A DNA stretch of 64,000 bases from an uncultured Arachnia sp. (GTDB taxonomy: Bacteria > Actinomycetota > Actinomycetes > Propionibacteriales > Propionibacteriaceae): assembly GCA_947493995.1 (NCBI GenBank), contig CANLTJ010000004.1, positions 124,001-188,000 on the forward strand, read 5' to 3'. The stretch's first letter is position 1. Every line of letters begins with the position of its first letter. The notes below the pieces were generated by a model. That model was not told the origin of the DNA. It saw nothing but the letters and a program-made list of their open reading frames with translations, and did no database searches. The translations under genes were made by a program, and so were the position numbers. This document shows, one piece after another, positions 1-7,500 of this stretch.

Positions 1-168
1 AAGGGACGACAGGGCCTGGCCGGAACAGTTCACTCAAGACGATCTCACAACCTCTGGTTGAAAACCGCTCGATGACTTGAGGGTAGCGTGATTCCGTGCA
101 GAATGCCAACAGGTGACCAAAATTCCCTTCAGTTGATCCAATGGCATTTCGTGATATTCAGTTGGGCG

Positions 169-199
169 CTGACTAGGAGCGTTGGCGCACTGTTAGAAT
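169..199 (+). promoter_or_regulatory. Probable promoter of tRNA-Leu
   Basis: A -35-like CTGACT (169-174) and a -10-like TAGAAT (194-199) are separated by 19 bp and end 12 bp before the tRNA. The spacing is slightly long, so this is a plausible reading only. Confidence 0.35.
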
Positions 200-211
200 C
201 GCCGGGCTGTG

Positions 212-293
212 GCCGAAGTGGTGGAATTGGTAGACACGCAGGATTTAGGATCCTGTGCCTGCGGGCGTGAGGGTTCGAGTCCCTTCTTCGGCA
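212..293 (+). tRNA. tRNA-Leu (anticodon UAG)
   Basis: The acceptor arms GCCGAAG (212-218) and CTTCGGC (286-292) pair perfectly. The anticodon stem CAGGA/TCCTG encloses loop TTTAGGA, giving anticodon TAG. A long variable arm fits a class II leucine tRNA, and the T-loop TTCGAGT is present. The discriminator A is at 293, followed by CC. The 3' end serves as the attachment site of the element that follows: its last 17 bases recur at 24691-24707. Confidence 0.95.
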
Positions 294-294
294 C
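278..294 (+). repeat. attL: tRNA-side copy of the 17-bp direct repeat
   Basis: AGTCCCTTCTTCGGCAC at the 3' end of tRNA-Leu is identical to 24691-24707. The match continues leftwards imperfectly (TTC shared, one mismatch between). Repeats of this kind, covering the T-arm and acceptor 3' end, are typical of tyrosine-recombinase integration into tRNA genes. The tRNA remains intact at this end. Confidence 0.85.
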
Positions 295-298
295 CGTC

Positions 299-550
299 TT
301 AGGTGCGTTTGACAAGGCTATTTAGGTCGGCGACCGCCAGCAGTGCGCCGGTCGTGCGTCCTACGTGCAACAGTGTTCCAAGGCGCTTGGCGTCAATGGA
401 CCGGCTGAAGAAGCCGACCTCGGCTTCAGTTCCGTCCTGTCGGCAGGCGCAGGCCACGAACTCATTCGAGAGGCCCTGTGAACCGCCCTCGCCTCGCAGT
501 TGGAACGGCCTCCGATGCGCACGTGGCCGTCTGTCATCGATCGGGCTCAT
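299..550 (-). other. Possible remnant reading frame just inside attL
   Basis: An 83-codon frame on the minus strand starts at 550 and ends next to attL. Its C-terminal 50 or so residues look protein-like, with mixed hydrophobic and polar positions, but I do not recognise a family and see no clear ribosome binding site. The neighbouring stretch to about 758 holds no convincing gene. It could be a remnant of the element's left end or chance coding. Confidence 0.2.
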
Positions 551-758
551 CTGTGGCGTAGGAAAGAACGCCCGAGCATGCGTGATGTGGTTCGTCTACG
601 CGTCGCGGGCTGTGTGGGTGGATGACCGGATGCGCAGCTCTGGTTGAATCTCAGGGTGCTCGGGAGCGGTCCGACCTGACCGAATCCTGCTCAAGAGCAG
701 ATCCACAGCCATGCCGCCCATTCTTTCGCCGCACCGGGGGGTTAGTCGACGGCGCATA

Positions 759-799
759 TTGGCGTTCACTCGCCGGATTAGGTAGACTGACCTACCTAA
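759..799 (+). promoter_or_regulatory. Promoter and overlapping TetR operator
   Basis: A perfect 8-bp inverted repeat, TTAGGTAG (778-785) and CTACCTAA (792-799), has a 6-bp centre. It overlaps the probable -10 TAGACT (783-788), which lies 18 bp after a -35-like TTGGCG (759-764). It sits 18 bp upstream of the TetR gene, so autorepression of that gene and the coupled transporter is the natural reading. Confidence 0.7.
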
Positions 800-817
800 C
801 CAATCGGAGTGGGTCAC

Positions 818-1402
818 GTGGCAGAGTCGAATCGCCTTCGGCGCACAGACGCGGGTCGACGCATCCTCGACGCTGCCTCTCGTCGGTTCTACGAGGATGG
901 GATCGCCGCGACTGGCATCGACAGGATCACCGCCGAGGCCGGCGTGGCGAAGATGAGCCTTTACAACAACTTTGCCTCCAAGGCCACACTCGTCGAGGCG
1001 TACATTGAGGCGCGACACGAGGAGTGGCTCGAGCTGTATCGCCGGCGCGAAGCGGAGACAACTAGTGCACAAGACAGGGTGCTGGCGGTCTTCGACGCCT
1101 ACAGCGACCATGCAAACCAAGCCTACGAACGCGGCTTTCGAGGTTGCGGCCTGCTCAACGCAGCCGCGGAGCTCCGCCAGGGCGATCCCGGGCGCGACGC
1201 CGTGCGTCGACACAAGGAAGAAGTGGAGTCGATCCTACGATCGCATCTCGAGGCGCTCGTGGGAGCTCAGCGCGCCAGTTCCATCGCGGAGCACGTGTCG
1301 TTCGTGCTGGAGGGTGCGATGGCGCGCGCGGGGCTTGAGGGCAACGATGATCGACTCATCGCCGCTCGCCGCCTCGCCGGCCAGCTGGTGAGCGCCTTGT
1401 GA
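818..1402 (+). CDS. TetR family transcriptional regulator
   Basis: A 194-residue DNA-binding repressor. An N-terminal TetR helix-turn-helix occupies about residues 10-57, with the signatures ILDAASRRFYEDGIAATGID and VAKMSLYNNFASK. A helical ligand-binding domain follows. I chose the GTG at 818 because GGAG (806-809) sits 8 bp upstream; a GTG at 809 would bury that site. The stop overlaps the start of the next gene (GTGA), so the two are translationally coupled. The palindrome at 778-799 is its probable operator. By family it should derepress the transporter on binding a small molecule; the ligand cannot be told from sequence. Confidence 0.9.
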   Translation: MAESNRLRRTDAGRRILDAASRRFYEDGIAATGIDRITAEAGVAKMSLYNNFASKATLVEAYIEARHEEWLELYRRREAETTSAQDRVLAVFDAYSDHANQAYERGFRGCGLLNAAAELRQGDPGRDAVRRHKEEVESILRSHLEALVGAQRASSIAEHVSFVLEGAMARAGLEGNDDRLIAARRLAGQLVSAL

Positions 1403-2346
1403 CCCGTCAAAGCCTTGGCGCTGCAGCGATTCTGGTAGCCGCCGTCTTGTGGGGGACGACCGGCACCGCAGCGAGTCTTGCTCCGGCCGTGTCACCGCTG
1501 GCGATTGGAGCAGCCGCAATGGGTATCGGCGGCATTCTGCAGGCACTGGTCGCGGCACCATCCCTCATTGCCCAGCGCGGAAAGCTCCACCAGAACCTCG
1601 CGCTCGTCTGTCTTGGCGCCGCTACCGTCGCTATCTATCCACTCGCATTCTACAGCTCGATGCGCCTCAGCGGAGTCGCGGTCGGCACCGTCATCTCGAT
1701 CGCGTCCGCACCCATCGCCTCCGCCATCCTGGAGCGCGCCATCGACGGCCATCGCCTTGCACCACGGTGGTTCATCGCTGTCGCGCTGTGCGTAGCCGGT
1801 TCAGTGATGGTGTGCGTGGCCAGAGTGGGCAGCGAGCCTGAGGCGGGCGCTGCGATGCTTACGGGAGCCGCGCTCGGGCTCATCGCCGGGACGACCTACG
1901 CGCTTTACACCTGGGTGCTTCAGCGCCTCATGCAACGCGAGGTCCCCCGCGGCGTTGCGATGGGCGCGGTGTTCGGGTTGGGTGGGGTCGCGCTCATACC
2001 GGTACTCATAGCCGCCGGTTCGCCGGTCCTCGCATCAGGAAGCGCAGCCGGAGTCGCCGTATACATGGCGCTGATACCAATGTTCGCCGGCTATCTGCTC
2101 TTCGGGCTGGGCATAGCTCGTGTACGCGCAAGCACCGCAACGACGCTCACCCTCAGCGAGCCCGCGGTGGCGGCCGCGCTTGCCGTGTGGATCGTCGCCG
2201 AGCGGATGGCAGCGATGGGCTGGCTCGGCATGGCTTTCATTGGGATTGGCCTGGCCGTTCTCACCATCGCTGCGCGGCCTGCGTGGGCGCACGCACCGAG
2301 ATTCCTGACGAGCAGCAGATCTCTGCCCGATGTCGCGCCGAATTGA
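1399..2346 (+). CDS. EamA/DMT family transporter
   Basis: A 315-residue integral membrane protein with about ten hydrophobic segments in two EamA halves. The first half contains AAILVAAVLWGTTGTAAS and the second GAALGLIAGTTYALYTWVLQ, both typical of drug/metabolite transporters. It starts at a GTG overlapping the TetR stop by 4 nt, so the pair forms one unit. The probable role is export of a metabolite or toxic compound sensed by the TetR protein. The substrate is unknown. The gene lies in the left part of the tRNA-Leu element. Confidence 0.9.
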   Translation: MTRQSLGAAAILVAAVLWGTTGTAASLAPAVSPLAIGAAAMGIGGILQALVAAPSLIAQRGKLHQNLALVCLGAATVAIYPLAFYSSMRLSGVAVGTVISIASAPIASAILERAIDGHRLAPRWFIAVALCVAGSVMVCVARVGSEPEAGAAMLTGAALGLIAGTTYALYTWVLQRLMQREVPRGVAMGAVFGLGGVALIPVLIAAGSPVLASGSAAGVAVYMALIPMFAGYLLFGLGIARVRASTATTLTLSEPAVAAALAVWIVAERMAAMGWLGMAFIGIGLAVLTIAARPAWAHAPRFLTSSRSLPDVAPN

Positions 2347-2464
2347 GCCCGACCGCGAGCGCCCGCTTCAGTACGGCCGACAGGATGCGCGACAGTACCA
2401 GCGTGCCGGCTCGGGCGGAGCGTGGAGGAAGTCGACTTCCCGGCTGGCCGCAGGGTGCCGCGGT

Positions 2465-2838
2465 CATGGCGGCGGCACCGTTGGAGTCGCAGCCGTCGCC
2501 TTCGGCGTCCAAGGTCAGGGTGCCGGATGCGATCACAAGACCGTCGAAGGAGTTTATGCGTCGTTGTAGCGGCCGTGGACAGTGAGGCCGCCATTTCCCG
2601 CGATGGTGAGATCGGCGGTGGAATCGATGGCCGCGCTTGAAGCGTCGTCAGGAATGTCGGCGTAGGAGGCGGCGTCGGTGACCGTGTTGTCCGTGCCATC
2701 CGCCAGCACGGTCGCTAAGGAGACGGACGAGCCGCTGCTGGGTGCGGCGGCGGAGCCAGTGTCGGTGGTCAGCGAGCAGGCACCGAGGGTGGTGGTGGCG
2801 GCCAGGGCTGCGATGGAGGTGGAGATAAGGGTTCTCAT
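2465..2838 (-). pseudogene. Broken carbohydrate-binding (Cthe_2159-like) lipoprotein gene
   Basis: Translation from 2838 gives a secretion signal with a lipobox-like LGAC around residues 18-21, then a serine/threonine-rich segment and LTIAGNGGLTVHGRYND, the start of a Cthe_2159-type beta-helical domain. A stop follows at once, at 2554-2556. One base added at about 2558 would restore the frame to NDGINSFDGLVIASGTLTLD, so a 1-bp deletion is the likely lesion. Downstream, DAEGDG runs into a segment resembling a later repeat (DSNGAAAM), suggesting an internal deletion as well; recognisable homology ends near 2465. In actinomycetes this family commonly neighbours VTC and DUF4956 genes, whose remnants lie just upstream. 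Confidence 0.7.
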
Positions 2839-2869
2839 GTCCTTTGCCCTTTGAAGGGTTCAGAAATGT

Positions 2870-3388
2870 TCAGGCCAAATGGGTGTGGAGGGTGCGGTGC
2901 CATCGGTGGGCGGGCAGGTCGGGGCGCAGCGCGGCCAGTCCGGTGGCGTACTTGGAGATGCGGGTGGGACGGTGCTCCATCGACCACAGGAGTCTGTCGA
3001 TCTCATGGGCGGGGCCCGCGGACTTGGTCTCAATGATGACCAGACCGTCGGCATTGACCCGGCCAGCGTCCATGGCGTACCACTGCAGGTTGCTGTAGAT
3101 GGTGACCCGGGCTGTGGCGTCGGGGCTCAGCAGTGTGCAGCGGCGGTAGTTCTGAAGCACAGGTAGGAGCCGTGCTGGACTGATGCCTGCCACCCTGCCT
3201 CGTGCCAGGCATTCATGGACGAACCGGTGCTGATCGGGATGCATCGAGAGCAGGCTGCGCACCACCACCACGAGCGTCATGAGCCCCAACGACGTCCAGC
3301 CACCGACGCCGAGTCCACCGAGCAGACCGAGAGCCAGCGCGCTGAAATAGTAGGCGACCTCGTGTTGGATCCATGGACCCAGCGGCAC
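2870..3388 (-). pseudogene. Chimeric remnant: DUF4956 membrane fragment fused to VTC-domain C-terminus
   Basis: A 172-codon frame from a GTG at 3388. Residues 1 to about 50 (AYYFSALALGLLGGLGVGG and a following hydrophobic stretch) resemble the C-terminal membrane part of DUF4956 proteins. From about residue 52 the sequence matches the second half of a polyphosphate-polymerase VTC domain: HRFVHECL, then LVIIETKSAG, RLLWSMEHRP, ISKYATGLAALRPDLPA. The VTC N-terminal half is absent, so catalysis is not expected. The simplest cause is a deletion joining two neighbouring genes in frame. Together with the broken carbohydrate-binding gene it is the stump of a VTC/DUF4956/Cthe_2159 cluster. Confidence 0.65.
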
Positions 3389-3397
3389 GGTTGCCAG

Positions 3398-4279
3398 TCA
3401 CCCAGCAGGGGAGCTGTGTGCGGCCATGGTGAGAGCCCCGTCCCTCTCGCGGCGAATGCGAAGATCCAGCCCTTCGTCGCTCCTGCGCGCCTCCACACTG
3501 ATTTTTTCGCCCATGAGAAGTGGCGTGAGGGCGCGGTAGCTGAACCGGGTGGGCAGGTGGCCGACCACTTCGGTCGCGAGGTTCAGCATCAACGTCGCTT
3601 GGAGGGGGCCGTGTGTCAGCAACCCGGCGTAGCCCTCCACCTCGGTGGCGTAGGGGTGGTCGTAGTGGATGCGGTGACCATTGAACGACAACGCGGAGTA
3701 CCGGAACAGTAGTGTCGAGTCCGGAGTGAGAGGCCACCGCTGTGCAGTGGGCCAAGGTTCAGCGCGAGGCGGCGCTGGGGTGGGTGCCCCGGATGCGGGG
3801 TCCGCACGAAAGACGAGGTCCTGGCGTTCGTCCATTCGGGTTCGGCCCTTGACCTGCCAGTGGTGGCGCATCGTCAAGAACCACAGCGGTCCACTTCGCC
3901 CCGATCGGGGGGTGATCGCCTCGACGGTGGAGATGCGCGTGACACTGTCGTTCGGTATCAGTTCGCCGTCGATGGCCAATTCGCCACCGGCCCACATGCG
4001 TCGGGGCAGCGGTATTGCTGGTTGGAACATGCCCGGACGCGGATGTCCATCGCGGCCGAGTTCGTCTGATGGTGCGATGTCTGGAGCGAGGCACCAGTGC
4101 AACCCGGGTGGCACGGTGCCCGGACCGAGCAACCCAGGCAGCATTGCCCGGAAGGCTGCAATCGTTCGTGGCGTAATGGTGTCGTGGACTTCGCGACGGT
4201 GCCCGAGCCACGCGGAGAGCGAAGGCGGGAGCGTCGAATGATCCACGTCTTGGCCGTCCCGTGGCTGTTCCATCACCAT
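3398..4279 (-). CDS. MaoC/FAS1-like hot-dog dehydratase (hydroxyacyl-thioester or mesaconyl-C4-CoA hydratase type)
   Basis: A 293-residue protein with an N-terminal FAS1-like dehydratase region and a C-terminal hydratase hot-dog fold. The motif LSFNGHRIHYDHPYATEVEG (about residues 197-216) followed by GLLTHGPLQATL matches the HTD2/MeaC type, with the expected His/Asp cluster. Family members hydrate or dehydrate 3-hydroxyacyl or mesaconyl thioesters. It lies downstream of the sugar transport genes but is separated from them by a strong hairpin at 4321-4354, so it may have its own transcript. Alternative starts (GTG 4276, ATG 4273) are close. The substrate is uncertain. Confidence 0.75.
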   Translation of the reverse strand: MVMEQPRDGQDVDHSTLPPSLSAWLGHRREVHDTITPRTIAAFRAMLPGLLGPGTVPPGLHWCLAPDIAPSDELGRDGHPRPGMFQPAIPLPRRMWAGGELAIDGELIPNDSVTRISTVEAITPRSGRSGPLWFLTMRHHWQVKGRTRMDERQDLVFRADPASGAPTPAPPRAEPWPTAQRWPLTPDSTLLFRYSALSFNGHRIHYDHPYATEVEGYAGLLTHGPLQATLMLNLATEVVGHLPTRFSYRALTPLLMGEKISVEARRSDEGLDLRIRRERDGALTMAAHSSPAG

Positions 4280-4320
4280 GCCTGCCTTCGGATCGCGAGC
4301 CTTCAGCGTAACCGCAGAAG

Positions 4321-4354
4321 GCGGGGTGGCGCGATGCTCGTCGCGCCACCCCGC
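4321..4354 (-). terminator. Strong hairpin after the alpha-galactoside transport operon
   Basis: A perfect 14-bp stem (4321-4334 with 4341-4354) with a 6-nt loop lies 6 bp beyond the stop of the last permease gene. No T-run follows on the minus strand, so it may be a rho-independent-like terminator without a U tract or an mRNA 3'-end stabiliser. Confidence 0.6.
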
Positions 4355-4360
4355 ATTCCC

Positions 4361-5248
4361 TCATTTCACGGAGCCTCGCGTCACGCCGGAGATCACCCAG
4401 CGCTGCGAGAACACGTACACCAGCAGCAGGGGGGCCATCGCCATCAGGTAGGAGGCGAAGGCCACCGTGTAGTCGGTGTTGAACTGTCCCTGGAACACGT
4501 AGTTGGCCAACGGGAGGGTGCGCGCGGCCGGGTCGGTCAGGATGACCAGCGGGAGGATGAAGTCGTTCCACGCCCATACGCAGGTGAGGATGCCGACGGT
4601 CGCGTTCATCGGGGCCAGCAGCGGGAAGATCACCCTCCAGAACACGCCCCAGGTCGTGGCACCGTCCATCCGAGCCGCTTCTTCCAGTTCGATGGGGATG
4701 GAACGGATGTAGGCGGTGTAGATGAACACGTTGAGGCTGAGGCCGAACACTGTGTAGAGGATGATCAACCCCACCTGGTTGTCCAAGTGCAGCATGCCTG
4801 TCTGTTTCGCCACGGGCAACATGATGATGGGGAAGGGAATGAACAGGGCGGCCAGCAGGTAGAAGTAGACGCCCTTGAAGAATCGTCGGTGCATGTTCCT
4901 GGCCAGCGCGTAGGCCACCAACGAGTTGGTCAGGAGCGTGAACACGAGGGCGAACACCGTGATGAGTCCCGTGTTGGTGATGGCCTGTGGGAAGTTGGTT
5001 CTCTCCCAGGCGTCGGCGAAGTTCTCCCATCGCACTGCGGTGGGCCATTCGAAGCCCGTGCCGGTGGTCAACTGATCCGGTGTTTTCAGCGCGACCACCA
5101 CGGCCAGGTACAGGGGTATCAGCACCGTGAGTGAGCACACCGCGATGAAGGCGGTGACCCACCAGTTAATGCGTCGGGTGTCGTCGTCGCCTTCTTTGGC
5201 CTTGCGGGGGCGTCGTCGGGCGATGGTGGTTTCGGTTGCGGTGCTCAT
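4361..5248 (-). CDS. Carbohydrate ABC transporter permease (MalG type, CUT1)
   Basis: A 295-residue inner-membrane permease with six hydrophobic segments. The EAA loop, IPIELEEAARMDGATTWGVF, lies at about residues 184-203 and is the docking site for the ATPase. Its start overlaps the stop of the MalF-type partner by 1 nt (TGATG), and a hairpin follows its stop. No ATPase gene lies in the cluster; CUT1 systems in actinomycetes usually share an MsiK-type ATPase encoded elsewhere. With the GH36 enzyme in the same operon, the substrate is probably an alpha-galactoside such as melibiose or raffinose-type sugars, which is inference. Confidence 0.92.
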   Translation of the reverse strand: MSTATETTIARRRPRKAKEGDDDTRRINWWVTAFIAVCSLTVLIPLYLAVVVALKTPDQLTTGTGFEWPTAVRWENFADAWERTNFPQAITNTGLITVFALVFTLLTNSLVAYALARNMHRRFFKGVYFYLLAALFIPFPIIMLPVAKQTGMLHLDNQVGLIILYTVFGLSLNVFIYTAYIRSIPIELEEAARMDGATTWGVFWRVIFPLLAPMNATVGILTCVWAWNDFILPLVILTDPAARTLPLANYVFQGQFNTDYTVAFASYLMAMAPLLLVYVFSQRWVISGVTRGSVK

Positions 5249-6183
5249 CAGAAGTCCGCCTCTCGGCTCTGGAGGAATCGGAACTGCACAAGCGAGACAA
5301 CCGTGATGACGATGAAGAAGATCACGGCGTTCGCGGTCTGATAGGCGAACTCACCGCCGGCGAAGCCACCCTTGAAGATTAGGAGTGTGACGGATTCGGT
5401 CGCGGTGCCGGGTCCGCCGTTGGTGAGGGCGACGATGTGGTCGAACACCTGCAGGAAGCCCTTGAGGCTCAGCACCATGTTGATGGTGAAGAAGGCCCCG
5501 ATAAGGGGGAAGGTAATGGAGCGGAACTGCCTCATCGCCGAGGCGCCGTCCAGGGAGGCCGCCTCGTAGAGTTCCTGCGGGATGGTCTGCAATCCCGCCA
5601 GGTAGATGATGATCGCGAAGGCACAGGCCTGCCACACCGCCAGCACCACGATGGCCGTCCACGCCCAGTCAGGGTTGGTGAGGATGTTGTCCCTAAACAG
5701 CGGAATGCCGACGAGAATCTTGGGCAGCGAGTTGGAGAACATGTACTGGAAGACGTAGCCGACGATGAGGATGGCGAGCACGTAGGGGATGAAGAAAACG
5801 CCACGAAAGAAGTTGCGTCCCACGATCTTGGCGTTGAGCCCCATGGCGATCAGCAGGGCAATGACGTTGGTGAGGATGGTGGCCACGATCGCGAACCCGA
5901 ACGAGAACAGGTAGGCGCCAATGGCCCGGTCATCGCGGAACAGGTTGATGTAGTTCGAGAACCCGACGAAGCGCCAGTCCCCGTAGCCGGCGTAGTTGGT
6001 GAAGCTGAAGAACATGCCGGTCAGCACGGGCAGGGTGTGGAAGAAGGCGAAGGCCGCCACTGCTGGCACGACCATCCAGTAAAAGGCGGTGATGGGTGCT
6101 CCGCCGATGCCACGTGGCGACTTCTTCCGTGGCATTGCCACGGCCACCGGGGGGCGCTGTGGTGTCTGCGTCGTAGCTGTCAT
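5248..6183 (-). CDS. Carbohydrate ABC transporter permease (MalF type, CUT1)
   Basis: A 311-residue membrane protein starting at ATG 6183, one base after the stop of the solute-binding protein gene. A longer in-frame extension would overlap that gene and is rejected. The MalF hallmark LTNGGPGTATESVTLLIF lies near the C-terminus, and the EAA loop reads IPQELYEAASLDGASAMRQF. It forms the channel heterodimer with the MalG-type protein encoded next. Expression is translationally coupled on both sides. Confidence 0.92.
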   Translation of the reverse strand: MTATTQTPQRPPVAVAMPRKKSPRGIGGAPITAFYWMVVPAVAAFAFFHTLPVLTGMFFSFTNYAGYGDWRFVGFSNYINLFRDDRAIGAYLFSFGFAIVATILTNVIALLIAMGLNAKIVGRNFFRGVFFIPYVLAILIVGYVFQYMFSNSLPKILVGIPLFRDNILTNPDWAWTAIVVLAVWQACAFAIIIYLAGLQTIPQELYEAASLDGASAMRQFRSITFPLIGAFFTINMVLSLKGFLQVFDHIVALTNGGPGTATESVTLLIFKGGFAGGEFAYQTANAVIFFIVITVVSLVQFRFLQSREADF

Positions 6184-6184
6184 G

Positions 6185-7471
6185 TCAGTCTCCCTGGATC
6201 GTGCGGGCTGCCACCTTGCGCCACTCGTTGTCGAGCGTGGCGAGGGCGGAGTCGATGTTGCCGCTGAACAGTGCCTGCTGCACGGTCGCGTCGAGCGGGA
6301 TGCTGGCAGGTACCTGATGGTCAATGAATCCGGCGATCCGGCCGTCGTCGAAGTAGGGCTTCACGGACTGCAGGGCCGGGTTGTCGCTCAGCTCTGCCCC
6401 AATGACGGAGGGCACCATGTTCTGGGACGCCGCCAGGTCCGCGATGACGTCCTTTTCAAACATGAAGTGCACGAACCGCAGGGCCTCCTCCAGGTGGGGG
6501 GTGTCTTTGGCGATGGTGACCGTCACGTCGACGCCGGTGACCAGTAGACGGTCCTCGGGTACGTCGCTGAGCGCCGGGTAGGGGAAGATGGCGGCTTGGA
6601 TGTCGGGGTTGTTGGCCTGGATGGGTGCCAACGCCCAGATGCCCTGCATGTACATAGCCACCTCGCCGCGGGCGAAGGCGGCGTTTCCGTCATCATAGGT
6701 TTTGCCTCGGTAACCATCCTGGGCGTAGGCAAACAGCTCGGATTGGCGCCGCAGGACCTCGTCGAAGTCCTTCTGGAACGAGACGGCAGAGTCGGGCCCG
6801 ACATCGCTGCCCAGGTCCCGCATCTTCTCGAAGAAGCCGTCTTGGGCTGCGTAGGCCCCGATGGCGTTGAAGGACGGCAGCACGGTCCAGCTGTCGGCCA
6901 GGGTGCCGTAGAACGGTGTGATCCCGGCGGCTTTCAACTCTTCGCAAACGGCAAACAGTTCTTCCCAGGTGGTGGGGATTTCCAGACCCTGGTCTTCGAA
7001 GATCTGGGTGTTGTAGATGATGCCGTTGGCGTTGTTGATGTAGCCCAGCGAGTTCACCTCGCCCTCCTTATTACCGAGGTCGGCGAGGATCTCCTGGACC
7101 GCGGGGTTGATGGACTCCAAAGTGGGGTCCCCGGTGAAGTCGTGGAACACACCGGCTGTGGCCAGCTTCCCGAACCCACCATTGGCGTTCAGCGTTATGA
7201 CGTCCGGGGCACGGTCCTTCACCAGCAGAGTGCGGATTGTGGTGTCGGCGTCGGCCACCTGATTCTGGATCACCCGGATGTCGGGGTTCTGTTCCTCGAA
7301 CTCGTCGATGATGGACTCGAATTGTTGCAGCGCCTCGCCCTTGAACTGCAAGAAGCTCAGCGTCACCACGTCGTCACCGCCGTCGGGGGAACACCCGGCC
7401 AGACCGAGTGCCAGGGCCGCCGTCAGTAGCACGCCGACGGTTTGCGTCTTTCTCTTGCGTCTTGATTTCAC
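6185..7471 (-). CDS. Sugar ABC transporter solute-binding lipoprotein
   Basis: A 428-residue family 1 extracellular solute-binding protein. The signal peptide ends in lipobox LAGC with Cys27 as the lipidation site. The mature part starts VTLSFLQFKGEALQQFESII and contains typical SBP segments such as WEELFAVCEELKAAG and MYMQGIWAL. The start is a GTG preceded by GAGGAGG 7 nt upstream. It is the second gene of the operon GH36, SBP, MalF, MalG, 29 bp after the galactosidase. It should deliver alpha-galactosides to the permeases encoded downstream. Confidence 0.93.
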   Translation of the reverse strand: MKSRRKRKTQTVGVLLTAALALGLAGCSPDGGDDVVTLSFLQFKGEALQQFESIIDEFEEQNPDIRVIQNQVADADTTIRTLLVKDRAPDVITLNANGGFGKLATAGVFHDFTGDPTLESINPAVQEILADLGNKEGEVNSLGYINNANGIIYNTQIFEDQGLEIPTTWEELFAVCEELKAAGITPFYGTLADSWTVLPSFNAIGAYAAQDGFFEKMRDLGSDVGPDSAVSFQKDFDEVLRRQSELFAYAQDGYRGKTYDDGNAAFARGEVAMYMQGIWALAPIQANNPDIQAAIFPYPALSDVPEDRLLVTGVDVTVTIAKDTPHLEEALRFVHFMFEKDVIADLAASQNMVPSVIGAELSDNPALQSVKPYFDDGRIAGFIDHQVPASIPLDATVQQALFSGNIDSALATLDNEWRKVAARTIQGD

Positions 7472-7500
7472 GTTGCGCCTCCTCGCGCTCAGGATGTGAA

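Noticed and set aside
596..1213. A 205-codon minus-strand frame opposite the TetR gene
   Set aside because: It lies antisense to a clear TetR gene with matching family motifs, has no recognisable domain, and arises from high-GC codon bias.
4097..5134. A 345-codon plus-strand frame opposite the MalG-type permease
   Set aside because: Its residues are a mirror of the permease codons (His/Val/Glu-rich), with no family and no ribosome binding site.
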